The notes under the pieces are model-generated. The model saw nothing but the letters and a program-made list of their open reading frames with translations, ran no database searches and was not told the DNA's origin. This document shows, one piece after another, positions 54,301 to 61,413 of a stretch of DNA of 64,000 nt (the first letter of the stretch is position 1; each line of letters begins with the position of its first letter). Source of the DNA: an uncultured Paracoccaceae bacterium. GTDB taxonomy: Bacteria; Pseudomonadota; Alphaproteobacteria; Rhodobacterales; Rhodobacteraceae. The DNA lies in contig CANMIX010000008.1 in NCBI GenBank assembly GCA_947497985.1, positions 156,349 through 220,348 on the forward strand, read 5' to 3'. Both the position numbers and the translations under genes were made by a program.

Positions 54301-57180
54301 GGCAACTTCTTTCCAGCCGGTGTTGGCCGTGTTGAGGATGGCGTCGATACAGACAGCGCAGAAGACTTTGCGATCCTGAGCTTCGTCAACGATGACGCTG
54401 TCAACACTCCAACAGCGGGCACCGTGGCCGAGACATTTGTTGAAAGCTTCGAAAACGCACCTGGTGAGACCTACACCATCGACGGTGCGTTTGATGATGG
54501 CGGCTTTGACTTCTTTGGCCGCTTTGCCGCACCAGACAATAGCAACGGTGCGCGGGATGACTTCAGCAACTTCGACGGTGATTTTGCGATCTTTGCGCAA
54601 GACAATGACGGCGAAGGTGGAAACGCCACGCAGGTTATCACCATCAGCGATATCGATGTGAGCCTCTACGCAGATCCGCAGCTGACCTTGTCTTTGGGTG
54701 CTTTGGACAGCACGGCATTCGACAATTACGAAGACGGCGATGGTATCCGTATCTACGCCAATCTGGATGACGGCGGACGGGAGCTGATCGGCCAATTCGT
54801 CACTGACGGTGAGCCGGGCAACCTGCTGCAGGATACCGACCTTGATGGTATCGGCGATGGTGCAACCCTGACAACTGTATTGCAGGACTTCACCTTTGCT
54901 CTGCCCGAGGGCAACGTTCTAGATCTCGAGATCGAATTGACCTCGGATGCGAGCTTTGAGCCGCTGGTGGTCGACAACGTCCGTGTGGGCGATGAAATCC
55001 CGGACGTGGGCAGTGATCTGACGCTGGACGATGAACCAACCGTCATCAGCGCCGTTCAAGGCACCGAAGACACCGCGGCACTGGTTGGTCAGACCGTTGT
55101 GATCGAAGCCATTGTGACCGGCGACTTCCAAAACGGTGATGCGGATACGTTCCGTGATCTGGGCGGGTTCTTCCTAATGGAAGAGATTGCTGATCGCGAC
55201 GACAATGCGCTGACCTCGGAAGGTATCTTTGCCTATGAGGGTGCCGATGATCTGCTGGTGGACGTCCAAGACGGCGACCGCGTGCGGGTTCTGGGCACAG
55301 TGGTAGAACGGTTCGGCAAAACCTCCATCGAGGTGACCGAAATCCGCGTCGAAGAAGCGGGCGCGGTTGATCCGCTATCTCTCGCCGTCACGGTTGCTTT
55401 GCCGGACATCGAAAATCGCGAAGCGCTGGAAAGCCAGCTGGTTACCATCGACGAGGCGCTGACATTCTCCGAAAGCTTCGACTACGAAGACTTTGGCGAT
55501 GCGACGCTGACCACCGATGGTGTTGTCTACCAATACACCCAGCTCAACGCGCCGGATGTGGAAGGCTTTGCCGCCTACCAAGAAGAAGTTGCAAACCGTT
55601 CGATCACCATCTCCGGTGGCAGCTCTGGGCGTCGCGATGATTTTGATCCGATCACCGAACCTGATGGCGATCTGGTCGGCAGCGCGACCGATGGCATCCG
55701 CATGGGTCAGTCGGTGTCCAACCTGACAGCGATCTTTGACTACGACTTTGGCGAATACCGCCTGCGTCTGCCCGAAGAGGTCGAATTCGAACTGGATGCG
55801 GACAGCAACCCAATTCCTGCAGAGCCAGAAGATGTTGGCAGCGATTACAAAATCGCCTCGCTGAACGTTCTGAACTTCTTCACCACATTGGATGGGGCCA
55901 CAGATAACGGCAACAGCCCACGCGGCGCGGACAGCGCAGAAGAGCTGGCGCGTCAGACGTCGAAACTGGTCGAAGCCATCGTTGGTCTGGACAGCGACGT
56001 TGTGGGTCTCGTCGAGATCGAGAACGACTTTGCCGGTGAAGAGTTCGCTCTGAAAACTCTGGTTGAGGCGATCAACGAAGCAGAAGGCACTGACACCTGG
56101 GCCTTTGTTGACCCGGGGACCGAGTTTGTTGGTGATGATGCGATCGCGGTTGCCTTCATCTACAACAGCGCGACCACGGACCTTGTTGGGGATGCAGCGA
56201 TCCTAGACACGGCTGAGTTCATCGATCCTCTGGGCGCAAATGACGGCGGCGAAAACCGCGCAGCATTGGCACAGACGTTCCAGGACAAAGAAAGCGGTGG
56301 TATCTTCACAGCCTCGGTCAACCACTTCAAATCCAAAGGCTCTCTGACTGGTGTTGCTGCGGATGAGGACCAGGGCGACGGTGCAGGCAACAACAACGCG
56401 ACCCGTACCGAAGCCGCACGTCTGCTGGCCGAATGGTTGGCAACAGACCCAACCAACTCGGGCGACAGCGATGTGGTGATCCTGGGTGACTTGAACGCAT
56501 ATGCTCAAGAAACACCCATCACCACGCTGGAAGATGCAGGCTACACCAACCTGTCCAGCCACTTTGAAGGGGACGAGGCCTATTCTTTCCGCTTTAGCGG
56601 TCAAGTCGGCACCCTGGATTACGCCCTGGCAAACGAGAGCCTGTTTGACCAAGTCACCGGCGCAACCACATGGAACATCAATTCCGATACGCCGGTGTTC
56701 TTCGACTACAATCTCGACGGCACCTTCACCAACCAGGACCGCCCCACAGATCAGGGTCTGTTCGATGGTGAAACCCCACTGCGGTCGTCGGATCATGATC
56801 CATTGATCATCGGCCTGCAACTTGATGATGACCGCGAAGTTATCATCGCCGGTGACAGCGGCAACGACCGGTTAGTAGGCACCGACGGGGATGACATCAT
56901 CCGCAGCGGTGGTGGTCGTCTGGACCTTGCCGAAGGTGGGGCAGGCGCAGATGTGTTCGTCTTCGAAGACATCGAAGGCCAGCGCGATCTGCTGCGCATT
57001 CTGGACTTCGATACAGAGACAGATGTGCTGGATCTTGGCGACGCGACAATTGCGACGGCACGGGCACTTGGCGCCAACCTGTTCATCTCACTCGAGGATG
57101 ACCGGGACGCCATTTACCTCTCCGGCGTAACTGACATCGATGCGGTCAACTTCGCCGATGACGATCTGATCTTCGTCTAA
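51328..57180 (+). CDS. Giant secreted 5'-nucleotidase/phosphatase fused to ExeM/NucH-type nuclease with RTX C-terminus
   Basis: The 1950-residue protein has no N-terminal signal peptide. It begins with a jelly-roll-like domain (about 1-200). A metallophosphoesterase/5'-nucleotidase unit follows: LELLHIADQEAS near 206, LGNHEFDFG near 291, the nucleotidase C-terminal NGGGIRASIGE near 618 and FLADGGDGYPF near 760. Next is a lamin-tail-like domain (IINEVLASTTGADSEYVELFG, about 855). An OB-fold then precedes an endonuclease/exonuclease/phosphatase domain (YKIASLNVLNFF near 1508, LGDLNAY near 1720, SSDHDPLI near 1822). The C-terminus has RTX-like GNDRLVGTDGDDI and a hydrophobic acidic end, typical of type I secretion. 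It probably degrades extracellular DNA and releases phosphate from nucleotides. ATG 51328 follows AGAGGG. Confidence 0.9.
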   Translation: MRHTIFSENFNDFLGNGIASNPVAGQLDSGVWTVEGFSSASDLSRGETDGSVGTGGLYAVDRGEDEGNGLLLQPGGSDFTPGNLTLNLSSGESDLTDVTVSFDRLVNNDQGRANSFDFSYSLDGVTFITLDSFVSAAAADANGLTSETVTVTLPDLPAGTDFQLRWTGNDVDGSGSRDEFGIDNLVVDGVSADDEPSDTPEAAFTLELLHIADQEASSAAVVDAPNLSAVLNALRDQDLGNDGVADNTLTLSSGDAIIPGIFFDASEAVFGSAGIADIQIQNELGIQAIALGNHEFDFGTGTLADLISGEAEGSILGEDFGGADFAYLSANLDFSTDANLAPLAVEGGNAPLANTVTSSVVLETNGEKIGVVGATTPTLGRISSPGDLGILPGEFDDTPTDAQLDALAAQIQSEVDALLAADPSLNKIILLAHMQQINIEQALATRLVDVDIIVAGGSNTRLFDENDRPRDGDSSQGVYPIIIDNAGGTQTAVVNTDGSYKYVGRLVLDFDADGNIIPESYDAEVSGAYATDAQGVADLGAEDLVDAEIQAIADAIEEQIIATESNVFGSSDVFLNGNRSGVEGDADGVRTQETNLGNLTADANLAAAQESDEAVVVSIKNGGGIRASIGETVVLPGDVIATRLPNGEIVDSEGNIVKEEGGISQTDIQTALAFNNGLTLLTLTRAELVAVLEHGVSALPGVAGQFAQISGVEFSFDPDLEAGSRIVNAEIVDAEGNQIAELVRDGVISGEPTETFRIVTLSFLADGGDGYPFPTGEAANRVDLTQDDDAVRTGEATFAADGSEQDALAEYLADLDAPFAEEDTNAAGDTRIQNLNFREDTVFEDGDVFDGDEVIINEVLASTTGADSEYVELFGTPGASLEGLSFIAVESNDNATPGTIDFRFDFTEGDFIGANGFFLIANDTAQATYGVVANATISDTLENSSATYALVETSSLNGTSVTGSEVVLDAVASFDSSDSTAFFDAPVVGPDGNFFPAGVGRVEDGVDTDSAEDFAILSFVNDDAVNTPTAGTVAETFVESFENAPGETYTIDGAFDDGGFDFFGRFAAPDNSNGARDDFSNFDGDFAIFAQDNDGEGGNATQVITISDIDVSLYADPQLTLSLGALDSTAFDNYEDGDGIRIYANLDDGGRELIGQFVTDGEPGNLLQDTDLDGIGDGATLTTVLQDFTFALPEGNVLDLEIELTSDASFEPLVVDNVRVGDEIPDVGSDLTLDDEPTVISAVQGTEDTAALVGQTVVIEAIVTGDFQNGDADTFRDLGGFFLMEEIADRDDNALTSEGIFAYEGADDLLVDVQDGDRVRVLGTVVERFGKTSIEVTEIRVEEAGAVDPLSLAVTVALPDIENREALESQLVTIDEALTFSESFDYEDFGDATLTTDGVVYQYTQLNAPDVEGFAAYQEEVANRSITISGGSSGRRDDFDPITEPDGDLVGSATDGIRMGQSVSNLTAIFDYDFGEYRLRLPEEVEFELDADSNPIPAEPEDVGSDYKIASLNVLNFFTTLDGATDNGNSPRGADSAEELARQTSKLVEAIVGLDSDVVGLVEIENDFAGEEFALKTLVEAINEAEGTDTWAFVDPGTEFVGDDAIAVAFIYNSATTDLVGDAAILDTAEFIDPLGANDGGENRAALAQTFQDKESGGIFTASVNHFKSKGSLTGVAADEDQGDGAGNNNATRTEAARLLAEWLATDPTNSGDSDVVILGDLNAYAQETPITTLEDAGYTNLSSHFEGDEAYSFRFSGQVGTLDYALANESLFDQVTGATTWNINSDTPVFFDYNLDGTFTNQDRPTDQGLFDGETPLRSSDHDPLIIGLQLDDDREVIIAGDSGNDRLVGTDGDDIIRSGGGRLDLAEGGAGADVFVFEDIEGQRDLLRILDFDTETDVLDLGDATIATARALGANLFISLEDDRDAIYLSGVTDIDAVNFADDDLIFV

Positions 57181-57188
57181 GCCTTGCA

Positions 57189-57221
57189 GACGGCGACCTG
57201 CCTTATGCGCAGGTCGTCGTC
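57189..57221 (+). promoter_or_regulatory. Intergenic 12-bp hairpin after the nuclease
   Basis: The arms GACGGCGACCTG and CAGGTCGTCGTC have one G:U pair and a 9-base loop. There is no T tract, so it may stabilise mRNA or terminate only part of the transcripts before the VPLPA-CTERM gene. Confidence 0.5.
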
Positions 57222-57251
57222 CCTCCAAACGCTCAAACAAGGAATAAAACC

Positions 57252-57785
57252 ATGGCACTCTTCAAGTCACTTATCACCGCTGCGATGCTGGCCGTACCTG
57301 CACCGTTGTTGGCCGCCACCACTATTTATGAAACTTCCGGCGATGTTGTGTTGGATCCAATCTTTGGCTTTGCAGACTATGCAGGCTCCAACGGCGATCT
57401 CAGCATTACCATCACCGGCGCGCTGTTTGGCGATGTTCTGGATGCATCTCTGGTCGTTGCGGACGCGGGGCAAGCGTTGCTTGAAAGCTTTGACACCGTT
57501 GACTTTGACATCGATTTCTCCGGGGCTTCGGACACGGCCAGCATTACCTTTGGCTCACTAATCGGCGATGCGGTTGCGCTTTTTGGTTCGACAGCAACCG
57601 TTGAGTTTTTCTTCGACCCATCCGCGGCTGATGTATCCTTGGCGCCGGACTTCATCTTCCTTGAAGATGTAACTGCACAGGTCGTGTCTGACGTGGCCCC
57701 GGTCCCGCTTCCGGCTAGCCTGCCGTTGCTAGGAGCCGCTCTGGTGGGTTTCGCAGCCCTGCGTCGCAAGCAGCGTCGTTCATAA
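57252..57785 (+). CDS. Secreted protein with VPLPA-CTERM sorting signal
   Basis: The 177-residue protein has a signal peptide ending APLLAA (about 1-22) and a beta-rich body. The C-terminal tripartite sorting signal is VPLPASLPLLGAALVGFAAL followed by RRKQRR. Such tails are handled by exosortase-like enzymes, none of which is in this window. ATG 57252 follows AAGGAA. It lies 71 bases after the large nuclease and may be co-expressed with it. The function of the body is unknown. Confidence 0.85.
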   Translation: MALFKSLITAAMLAVPAPLLAATTIYETSGDVVLDPIFGFADYAGSNGDLSITITGALFGDVLDASLVVADAGQALLESFDTVDFDIDFSGASDTASITFGSLIGDAVALFGSTATVEFFFDPSAADVSLAPDFIFLEDVTAQVVSDVAPVPLPASLPLLGAALVGFAALRRKQRRS

Positions 57786-57789
57786 GCCA

Positions 57790-57826
57790 AATAGCGCCCT
57801 TACAGCTTGGGAGGGGCGCTATTCCT
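57790..57826. terminator. Hairpin terminator between convergent genes
   Basis: The arms AATAGCGCCC (57790-57799) and GGGCGCTATT (57814-57823) are exact complements around a 14-base loop. It lies between the VPLPA-CTERM gene and the phosphoesterase stop and can serve both strands. Confidence 0.7.
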
Positions 57827-58381
57827 TCAATCCAATGCGTTGCCGTGTTCAACATCGGTCCAATGTTTGTTCACGGGCAGCGTTTTCGCGCGGCGCTGGA
57901 TGTCGCTGATTTGGACTGGGCGAAACTCCCATTGGTCGACGCCAACGTTGATACTATTACGTGAGCCTGCCCATTGGTCGTGGACATGACCAAAAAGCTG
58001 CAATGCGCCCCGGCGAGCGCCGTTCCAGGTGATCATCGGATAGTGACACAACACCAGTGACTGCGCGCCATCTTTGATCTCTTTCAGGTCTGCGATGCTA
58101 TCCCAGGGCAGCATCGCCACTGCTTCATCGTCGTGATTGCCCACAATCAGATGCTTGCGGCCGGGAATTTGGTGAAACCAATTTTCGAACCGTGCCGCAT
58201 CTGTCGACTGTCCAAAGGCAAAATCGCCGAGAATCCAGAGGTCATCGTCAAACCCGACGCAGGCTTGGAAGTTCCGGATCAGCGCCGCGTTCATGTCCTC
58301 AGTTGAACGATAGGGGCGTTTGCAGAACTCGATGATCCGGGAGTGGCCGAAGTGGGGATCTGCTGTGTACCAATGGGCCAT
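57827..58381 (-). CDS. Calcineurin-like metallophosphoesterase
   Basis: The 184-residue protein has WYTADPHFGH (motif DxH), ILGDFAF (GD), IVGNHDDE (GNHD), CHYPMITWNGA and LFGHVHDQ (GHxH), in the standard order. It is likely a small cytoplasmic phosphoesterase of unknown substrate. ATG 58381 has AGGAAG upstream; ATG 58393 is an alternative. Confidence 0.88.
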   Translation of the reverse strand: MAHWYTADPHFGHSRIIEFCKRPYRSTEDMNAALIRNFQACVGFDDDLWILGDFAFGQSTDAARFENWFHQIPGRKHLIVGNHDDEAVAMLPWDSIADLKEIKDGAQSLVLCHYPMITWNGARRGALQLFGHVHDQWAGSRNSINVGVDQWEFRPVQISDIQRRAKTLPVNKHWTDVEHGNALD

Positions 58382-58990
58382 CTGCTTCCTCATCTTTTTT
58401 GAGAGAAGTGTAGCTGGAGGGCTCAGGGGCGGCAATTCAGCGATCAGAAAAACCAAAGGGACATGGCTTTCACGTCTCAGGGCTGTGTTTTGCGCCGCGC
58501 GTTAATTGAAGACGCTCAACAGCTCAAGTGCTTACATCGTGTGAAGTATAAGTCTTGGCTGGACAAAATGCGTTTTTAAGCTGGATAAATCTAAATTCAA
58601 ACTTTACGGCACAACAGGTGTGTCGTCCAGCGAGAATTTGAATCTGGCGAAACCATAACATGTTGGTTTGAAATAAAATTTCAAATCAAATCCAGAATAA
58701 AGTTCGATTTTGTCCGGGCAGACGTTGAGTCTTTATTTTCACTGGACCGTTCAATGACCGCGGGAGACACGCGAGGTTTACCGTTTTCTCTGAACAACGA
58801 ACTGTGGGATTTGGACTTTCGCTTAACTGCCCCGATGGTCCCTCATTTAAAACGAGTGGGTGTGGGTCTGGCCTTCATATTTTCTGGTTTCGTTTTGGGC
58901 GAGCGCGACGGACAAACGACAGGATCAACCGGCAGGCGGTATGCTTCCAAGTTTGTCTTCCAGGCCCTGGAGACGGTTCACCATCGGATC
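58382..58990. other. AT-rich gap with no supported gene
   Basis: This 0.6-kb stretch has lower GC than the sequence to its left. It contains only weak ORFs. The plus-strand frame from 58754 is judged to be a shadow of the degraded minus-strand frame. Part of that minus frame after its second stop (about 58909-58990) still looks coding (RLQGLEDKLGSIPPAG). Confidence 0.5.
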
Positions 58991-59206
58991 TTACGTCTGC
59001 ACCACTTTGCTCACAGAGGACTTTGTCGCTTCGGTCTCAAGCTCTGCACTTGCCACTCGCTTATCAACCTTCAGATCACGGATCATATCTTTGATATCGG
59101 CAAGCTCGCTTTCGTTCTTTTGAACGGGATCTTTGAGTACACGCATAGAAACTGTCGCGGTTTCCACTTCAATCAAACGGTTTTTTACTTATTTGAATTC
59201 AGGCAT
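58991..59206 (-). pseudogene. Coiled-coil protein gene with early nonsense codon
   Basis: An ATG at 59204-59206, preceded by AAAGG, opens MPEFK and then meets TAA at 59189-59191 in the same frame. Beyond it, 65 more codons remain open with a charged coiled-coil pattern (IEVETATVSMRVLKDPVQKN, LADIKDMIRDLKVDK). A second TAA at 58991-58993 is again followed by coding-like sequence. One substitution each would restore a longer gene. A TTG start at 59176 is the alternative explanation. Confidence 0.5.
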
Positions 59207-59229
59207 TTAAATATGCCTTTGGTCGCAAG

Positions 59230-59508
59230 TTAGGATTTGAGGAATGCCTGAACTTCCGCGTTTGTCGCCCGCACCAGTGCGGTGACAGCCTCGATCTGGA
59301 TTTTCTCGTACGAAGTTAGCTCTGGATGTGCTTCTTTCTCTAACTCATTTTTGAGTATTTCACTGAGTTTCATCGGCTGTTCTCCCAGAGAGGGAGATGC
59401 TTCAACTCTATCTGATCGAGGCTTAAGGCGCTTGATTGAATGTCGTCTGCGCGAAGGAGAGCTGTTTGGCATGTTCCTTAATTTCTTACGCATTGATCTC
59501 TTGGGCAT
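59230..59508 (-). CDS. Small protein, basic N-terminus and helical C-terminus
   Basis: The 92-codon ORF has an Arg/Lys-rich first half and a helical second half (MKLSEILKNELEKEAHPELT). It starts at a TAATG overlap with the stop of the previous ORF and has GGAGAG upstream. An internal ATG at 59370 also has a good site (GGGAGAA), so a 47-residue form is possible. It is not recognised as a known family. Confidence 0.5.
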   Translation of the reverse strand: MPKRSMRKKLRNMPNSSPSRRRHSIKRLKPRSDRVEASPSLGEQPMKLSEILKNELEKEAHPELTSYEKIQIEAVTALVRATNAEVQAFLKS

Positions 59509-59708
59509 TATGACTCTCCGGGTTCTGGAACCAAGGTAGAACCCGTGGACGCATAAATCAAATAAGGTTGGATAGACGAGTGTTTGGGATCTTTAATTAC
59601 GTCCAATTGCAGTTTGCCACAGGCTTGCCGTTTGGGACTTTGCGGCTCGCTCCTGCGTTTGCTCCGGCGGTTTTTGGAATTTTTCTGAGGCTTACGCCCC
59701 AGCCTCAT
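59508..59708 (-). CDS. Small basic protein in overlapping minus-strand operon
   Basis: The 66-codon ORF (MRLGRKPQKNSKNRRSKRRS...) is strongly basic in its first half. Its start lies inside the end of the previous ORF (17-base overlap) and its stop overlaps the next start. This tight packing argues for a real operon, although no family is recognised. Confidence 0.45.
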   Translation of the reverse strand: MRLGRKPQKNSKNRRSKRRSEPQSPKRQACGKLQLDVIKDPKHSSIQPYLIYASTGSTLVPEPGES

Positions 59709-59997
59709 AAATTGAAGTCAGTCCATAAATTGCAACGTGCTGACTGTCGCGCAATCCATAACGGCGCTGAGGTGGGCTTTCTTTGGTGATCTCACCAGCA
59801 CCGTCTGCACGGCCAGCATAATCCACGACATTCATTTGCTTGATTTCACTAGCGTTTGCTCGCGATTTCAAGTGTTCGATGTATTCCAACTCAGTCATGT
59901 GTCGATCCAATCTGTGCCTCACTGCATCTTCCAATAACATATTCCAAAATCTAAACATCCTCAAGTTAAACTTCCACAAATCCATTCCAGATATCAT
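59692..59997 (-). CDS. Small protein divergent from the serine recombinase
   Basis: The 101-codon ORF has an aromatic N-terminus (MDLWKFNLRMFRFWNML) and a polar remainder with YIEHLKSRANASEIKQMNVVD. Several in-frame ATGs make the start uncertain (59997, 59985 or later). Only 34 bases separate it from the recombinase start on the other strand, so the promoters must overlap. Unknown family. Confidence 0.5.
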   Translation of the reverse strand: MISGMDLWKFNLRMFRFWNMLLEDAVRHRLDRHMTELEYIEHLKSRANASEIKQMNVVDYAGRADGAGEITKESPPQRRYGLRDSQHVAIYGLTSIYEAGA

Positions 59998-60031
59998 TTT
60001 CTGTTGTGTCAGATCGTGCTAATTCAAAGGA

Positions 60032-60676
60032 ATGATACAAGACAAACCCCGCCTCCTTTTCGGCTACGCTCGCGTCTCCACGGACGAGCAACGCCTTGAT
60101 CTGCAGATCGACGCTTTGCTCAAATATGGCGTTGAACGAGACCGTATCTTCACTGACAAAGCTAGCGGGGCCAGCACCAAAGGGCGTCCCGGATTTCGCA
60201 ATGCCCTAAAAGCAATGCGTCCTGGCGCTTCTCTTGTCGTGTGGAATATTGACCGCTTGGGTCGTGATCTTTCTGAACTGATCCAAACCGCAGATCTCTT
60301 GCAAAAACGCGAGGCTGAACTTGTCTCTCTCACCCAGCAAATTGATACGTCCACTGCCACAGGCAAGCTGATCTTTCATGTCTTCGGTATGCTTGCTGAG
60401 TTTGAGCGCAATATGATCTCTGATCGAACGAAGGCGGGACTGGCGGCACGGAAAAAGCGGGGCCAGAATGTCGGGCGCAAGAAGAGCTTAGAGCCTGGTA
60501 CAGAGCTTTGGGATTTAGTGGTCAGCAAGGTTCGCGAAGGGATGCCATTCGTCAAAATTGCGGAGCAAATTGACGGCCTGGGCAAGTCCACTCTCTATAA
60601 CAACTCCGAGGCACTGCGCGCAGCCGCCGCAATTGCTGAGCAGAGTGAATTAGCTACTTTGAAAGGTGCAGATTAA
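60032..60676 (+). CDS. Serine recombinase (resolvase/invertase family)
   Basis: The 214-residue protein has the catalytic-domain motifs GYARVSTDEQ (nucleophile S16), VVWNIDRLGRDLSEL and GMLAEFERNMISDRTKAGL. A C-terminal helix-turn-helix follows (KVREGMPFVKIAEQIDGLGKSTLYN). It is the small Tn3/Hin type. The reading frame ends in LKGAD inside the first copy of the array repeat, and its stop overlaps the next ATG (TAATG). It therefore heads the repeat-delimited array and is the obvious candidate for moving or having built it. Confidence 0.93.
   Translation: MIQDKPRLLFGYARVSTDEQRLDLQIDALLKYGVERDRIFTDKASGASTKGRPGFRNALKAMRPGASLVVWNIDRLGRDLSELIQTADLLQKREAELVSLTQQIDTSTATGKLIFHVFGMLAEFERNMISDRTKAGLAARKKRGQNVGRKKSLEPGTELWDLVVSKVREGMPFVKIAEQIDGLGKSTLYNNSEALRAAAAIAEQSELATLKGAD
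60655..60669 (+). repeat. Array repeat copy 1 (diverged)
   Basis: TACTTTGAAAGGTGC matches 11 of 15 positions of the consensus form TTCCAAGAAAGGTGC. It encodes LKGA at the end of the recombinase and lies 6 bases before the next ATG. Confidence 0.6.
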
Positions 60677-61209
60677 TGGAAGGCAGCAGATATGAATAAC
60701 TCCAACAGCTCGCCAAGCTGTATGGGGAAGAGACAATCAGTTTTTATGGCAAAGTCCAAAAGCTTGGCCCCCAGATCATAGAAGCATACGATCTCTTTTT
60801 GGGTGGTCCGGCAGGCTCTGCCAAGGCTGTGCCACCGGAGGGCGATTTTAACGCTAGATGCGATTACAGAGGTGAAGCATACGACAGCCATGGGCGCGGC
60901 TTAATCTTCCTTGATACGATCTGTATGGGAGTATGCACCCAAATCAATAATGTCTCTGACAATGGAGCATCATGGGTACGAACGCTTGTGCGGTTCTCCC
61001 CATCAGAAGGGGGCCTATTGTTAACAATAGGGGTCGCCGAACAGCAGTTTAGGATCCAAGAAGACGAAGCAGCCGATCTTTCTGATGTCATTGATGCGAT
61101 ATTTAGAGATGCGATGGCGGCTTTCTCTTTAGAGCTGGAAGACGCACAGGGAAAACCAAAGTTCGGTTTCTTACCGCAGATCGCACCTTCCAAGAAGGGT
61201 GCTGAGTGA
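60676..61209 (+). pseudogene. Array module 1: unknown protein with TAA at codon 8
   Basis: An ATG at 60676, placed correctly after the repeat, reads MEGSRYE and then TAA (60697-60699). The same frame continues open for 169 codons with coding-like sequence (KLYGEETISFYGKVQKLGPQ, SHGRGLIFLDTICMGVCTQI) and ends SKKGAE. The reader sees either a single CAA-to-TAA-type mutation or an internal start; no ATG is well placed. The family is unknown. The end overlaps the next start (TGATG). Confidence 0.6.
61188..61202 (+). repeat. Array repeat copy 2
   Basis: TTCCAAGAAGGGTGC encodes S-K-K-G-A at the end of module 1 and precedes the ATG at 61209 by 6 bases. Confidence 0.85.
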
Positions 61210-61412
61210 TGTTGGCTAGGATCGTTGGGACAATCTGTGGCGTAGTTCTTGGTGGAATGATTGGCGCAGGAACAGGTATCGTTGGCGGCCCTTTTGGTGC
61301 CCTGGCCGGTGTCACAGTTTTCATAGTTGGCGGTGGCATCTGGGGTTTCAGCGCCGGTCCAGATCTTGCCAGACAATTTCAGAAATGGCGTTCCAGAAAG
61401 GGTGCTGATTAA
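61209..61412 (+). CDS. Array module 2: glycine-rich small membrane protein
   Basis: The 67-residue protein has one long hydrophobic region (about 4-50) with repeated small residues (VVLGGMIGAGTGIVGGPFGA), which resembles a glycine zipper. Such segments occur in holin-like, immunity-like and lysozyme-associated proteins. It ends SRKGAD. Placed directly before a secreted peptidase, it could be a partner or membrane anchor, but that is inference. ATG 61209 overlaps the previous stop. Confidence 0.65.
   Translation: MLARIVGTICGVVLGGMIGAGTGIVGGPFGALAGVTVFIVGGGIWGFSAGPDLARQFQKWRSRKGAD
61391..61405 (+). repeat. Array repeat copy 3
   Basis: TTCCAGAAAGGGTGC encodes S-R-K-G-A at the end of module 2 and precedes the ATG at 61414 by 8 bases. 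Confidence 0.85.
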
Positions 61413-61413
61413 A

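Noticed and set aside
58754..59233. 159-codon plus-strand ORF
   Set aside because: It runs opposite to the better-supported minus-strand frames, has no ribosome site and an unlikely composition. It is probably a shadow.
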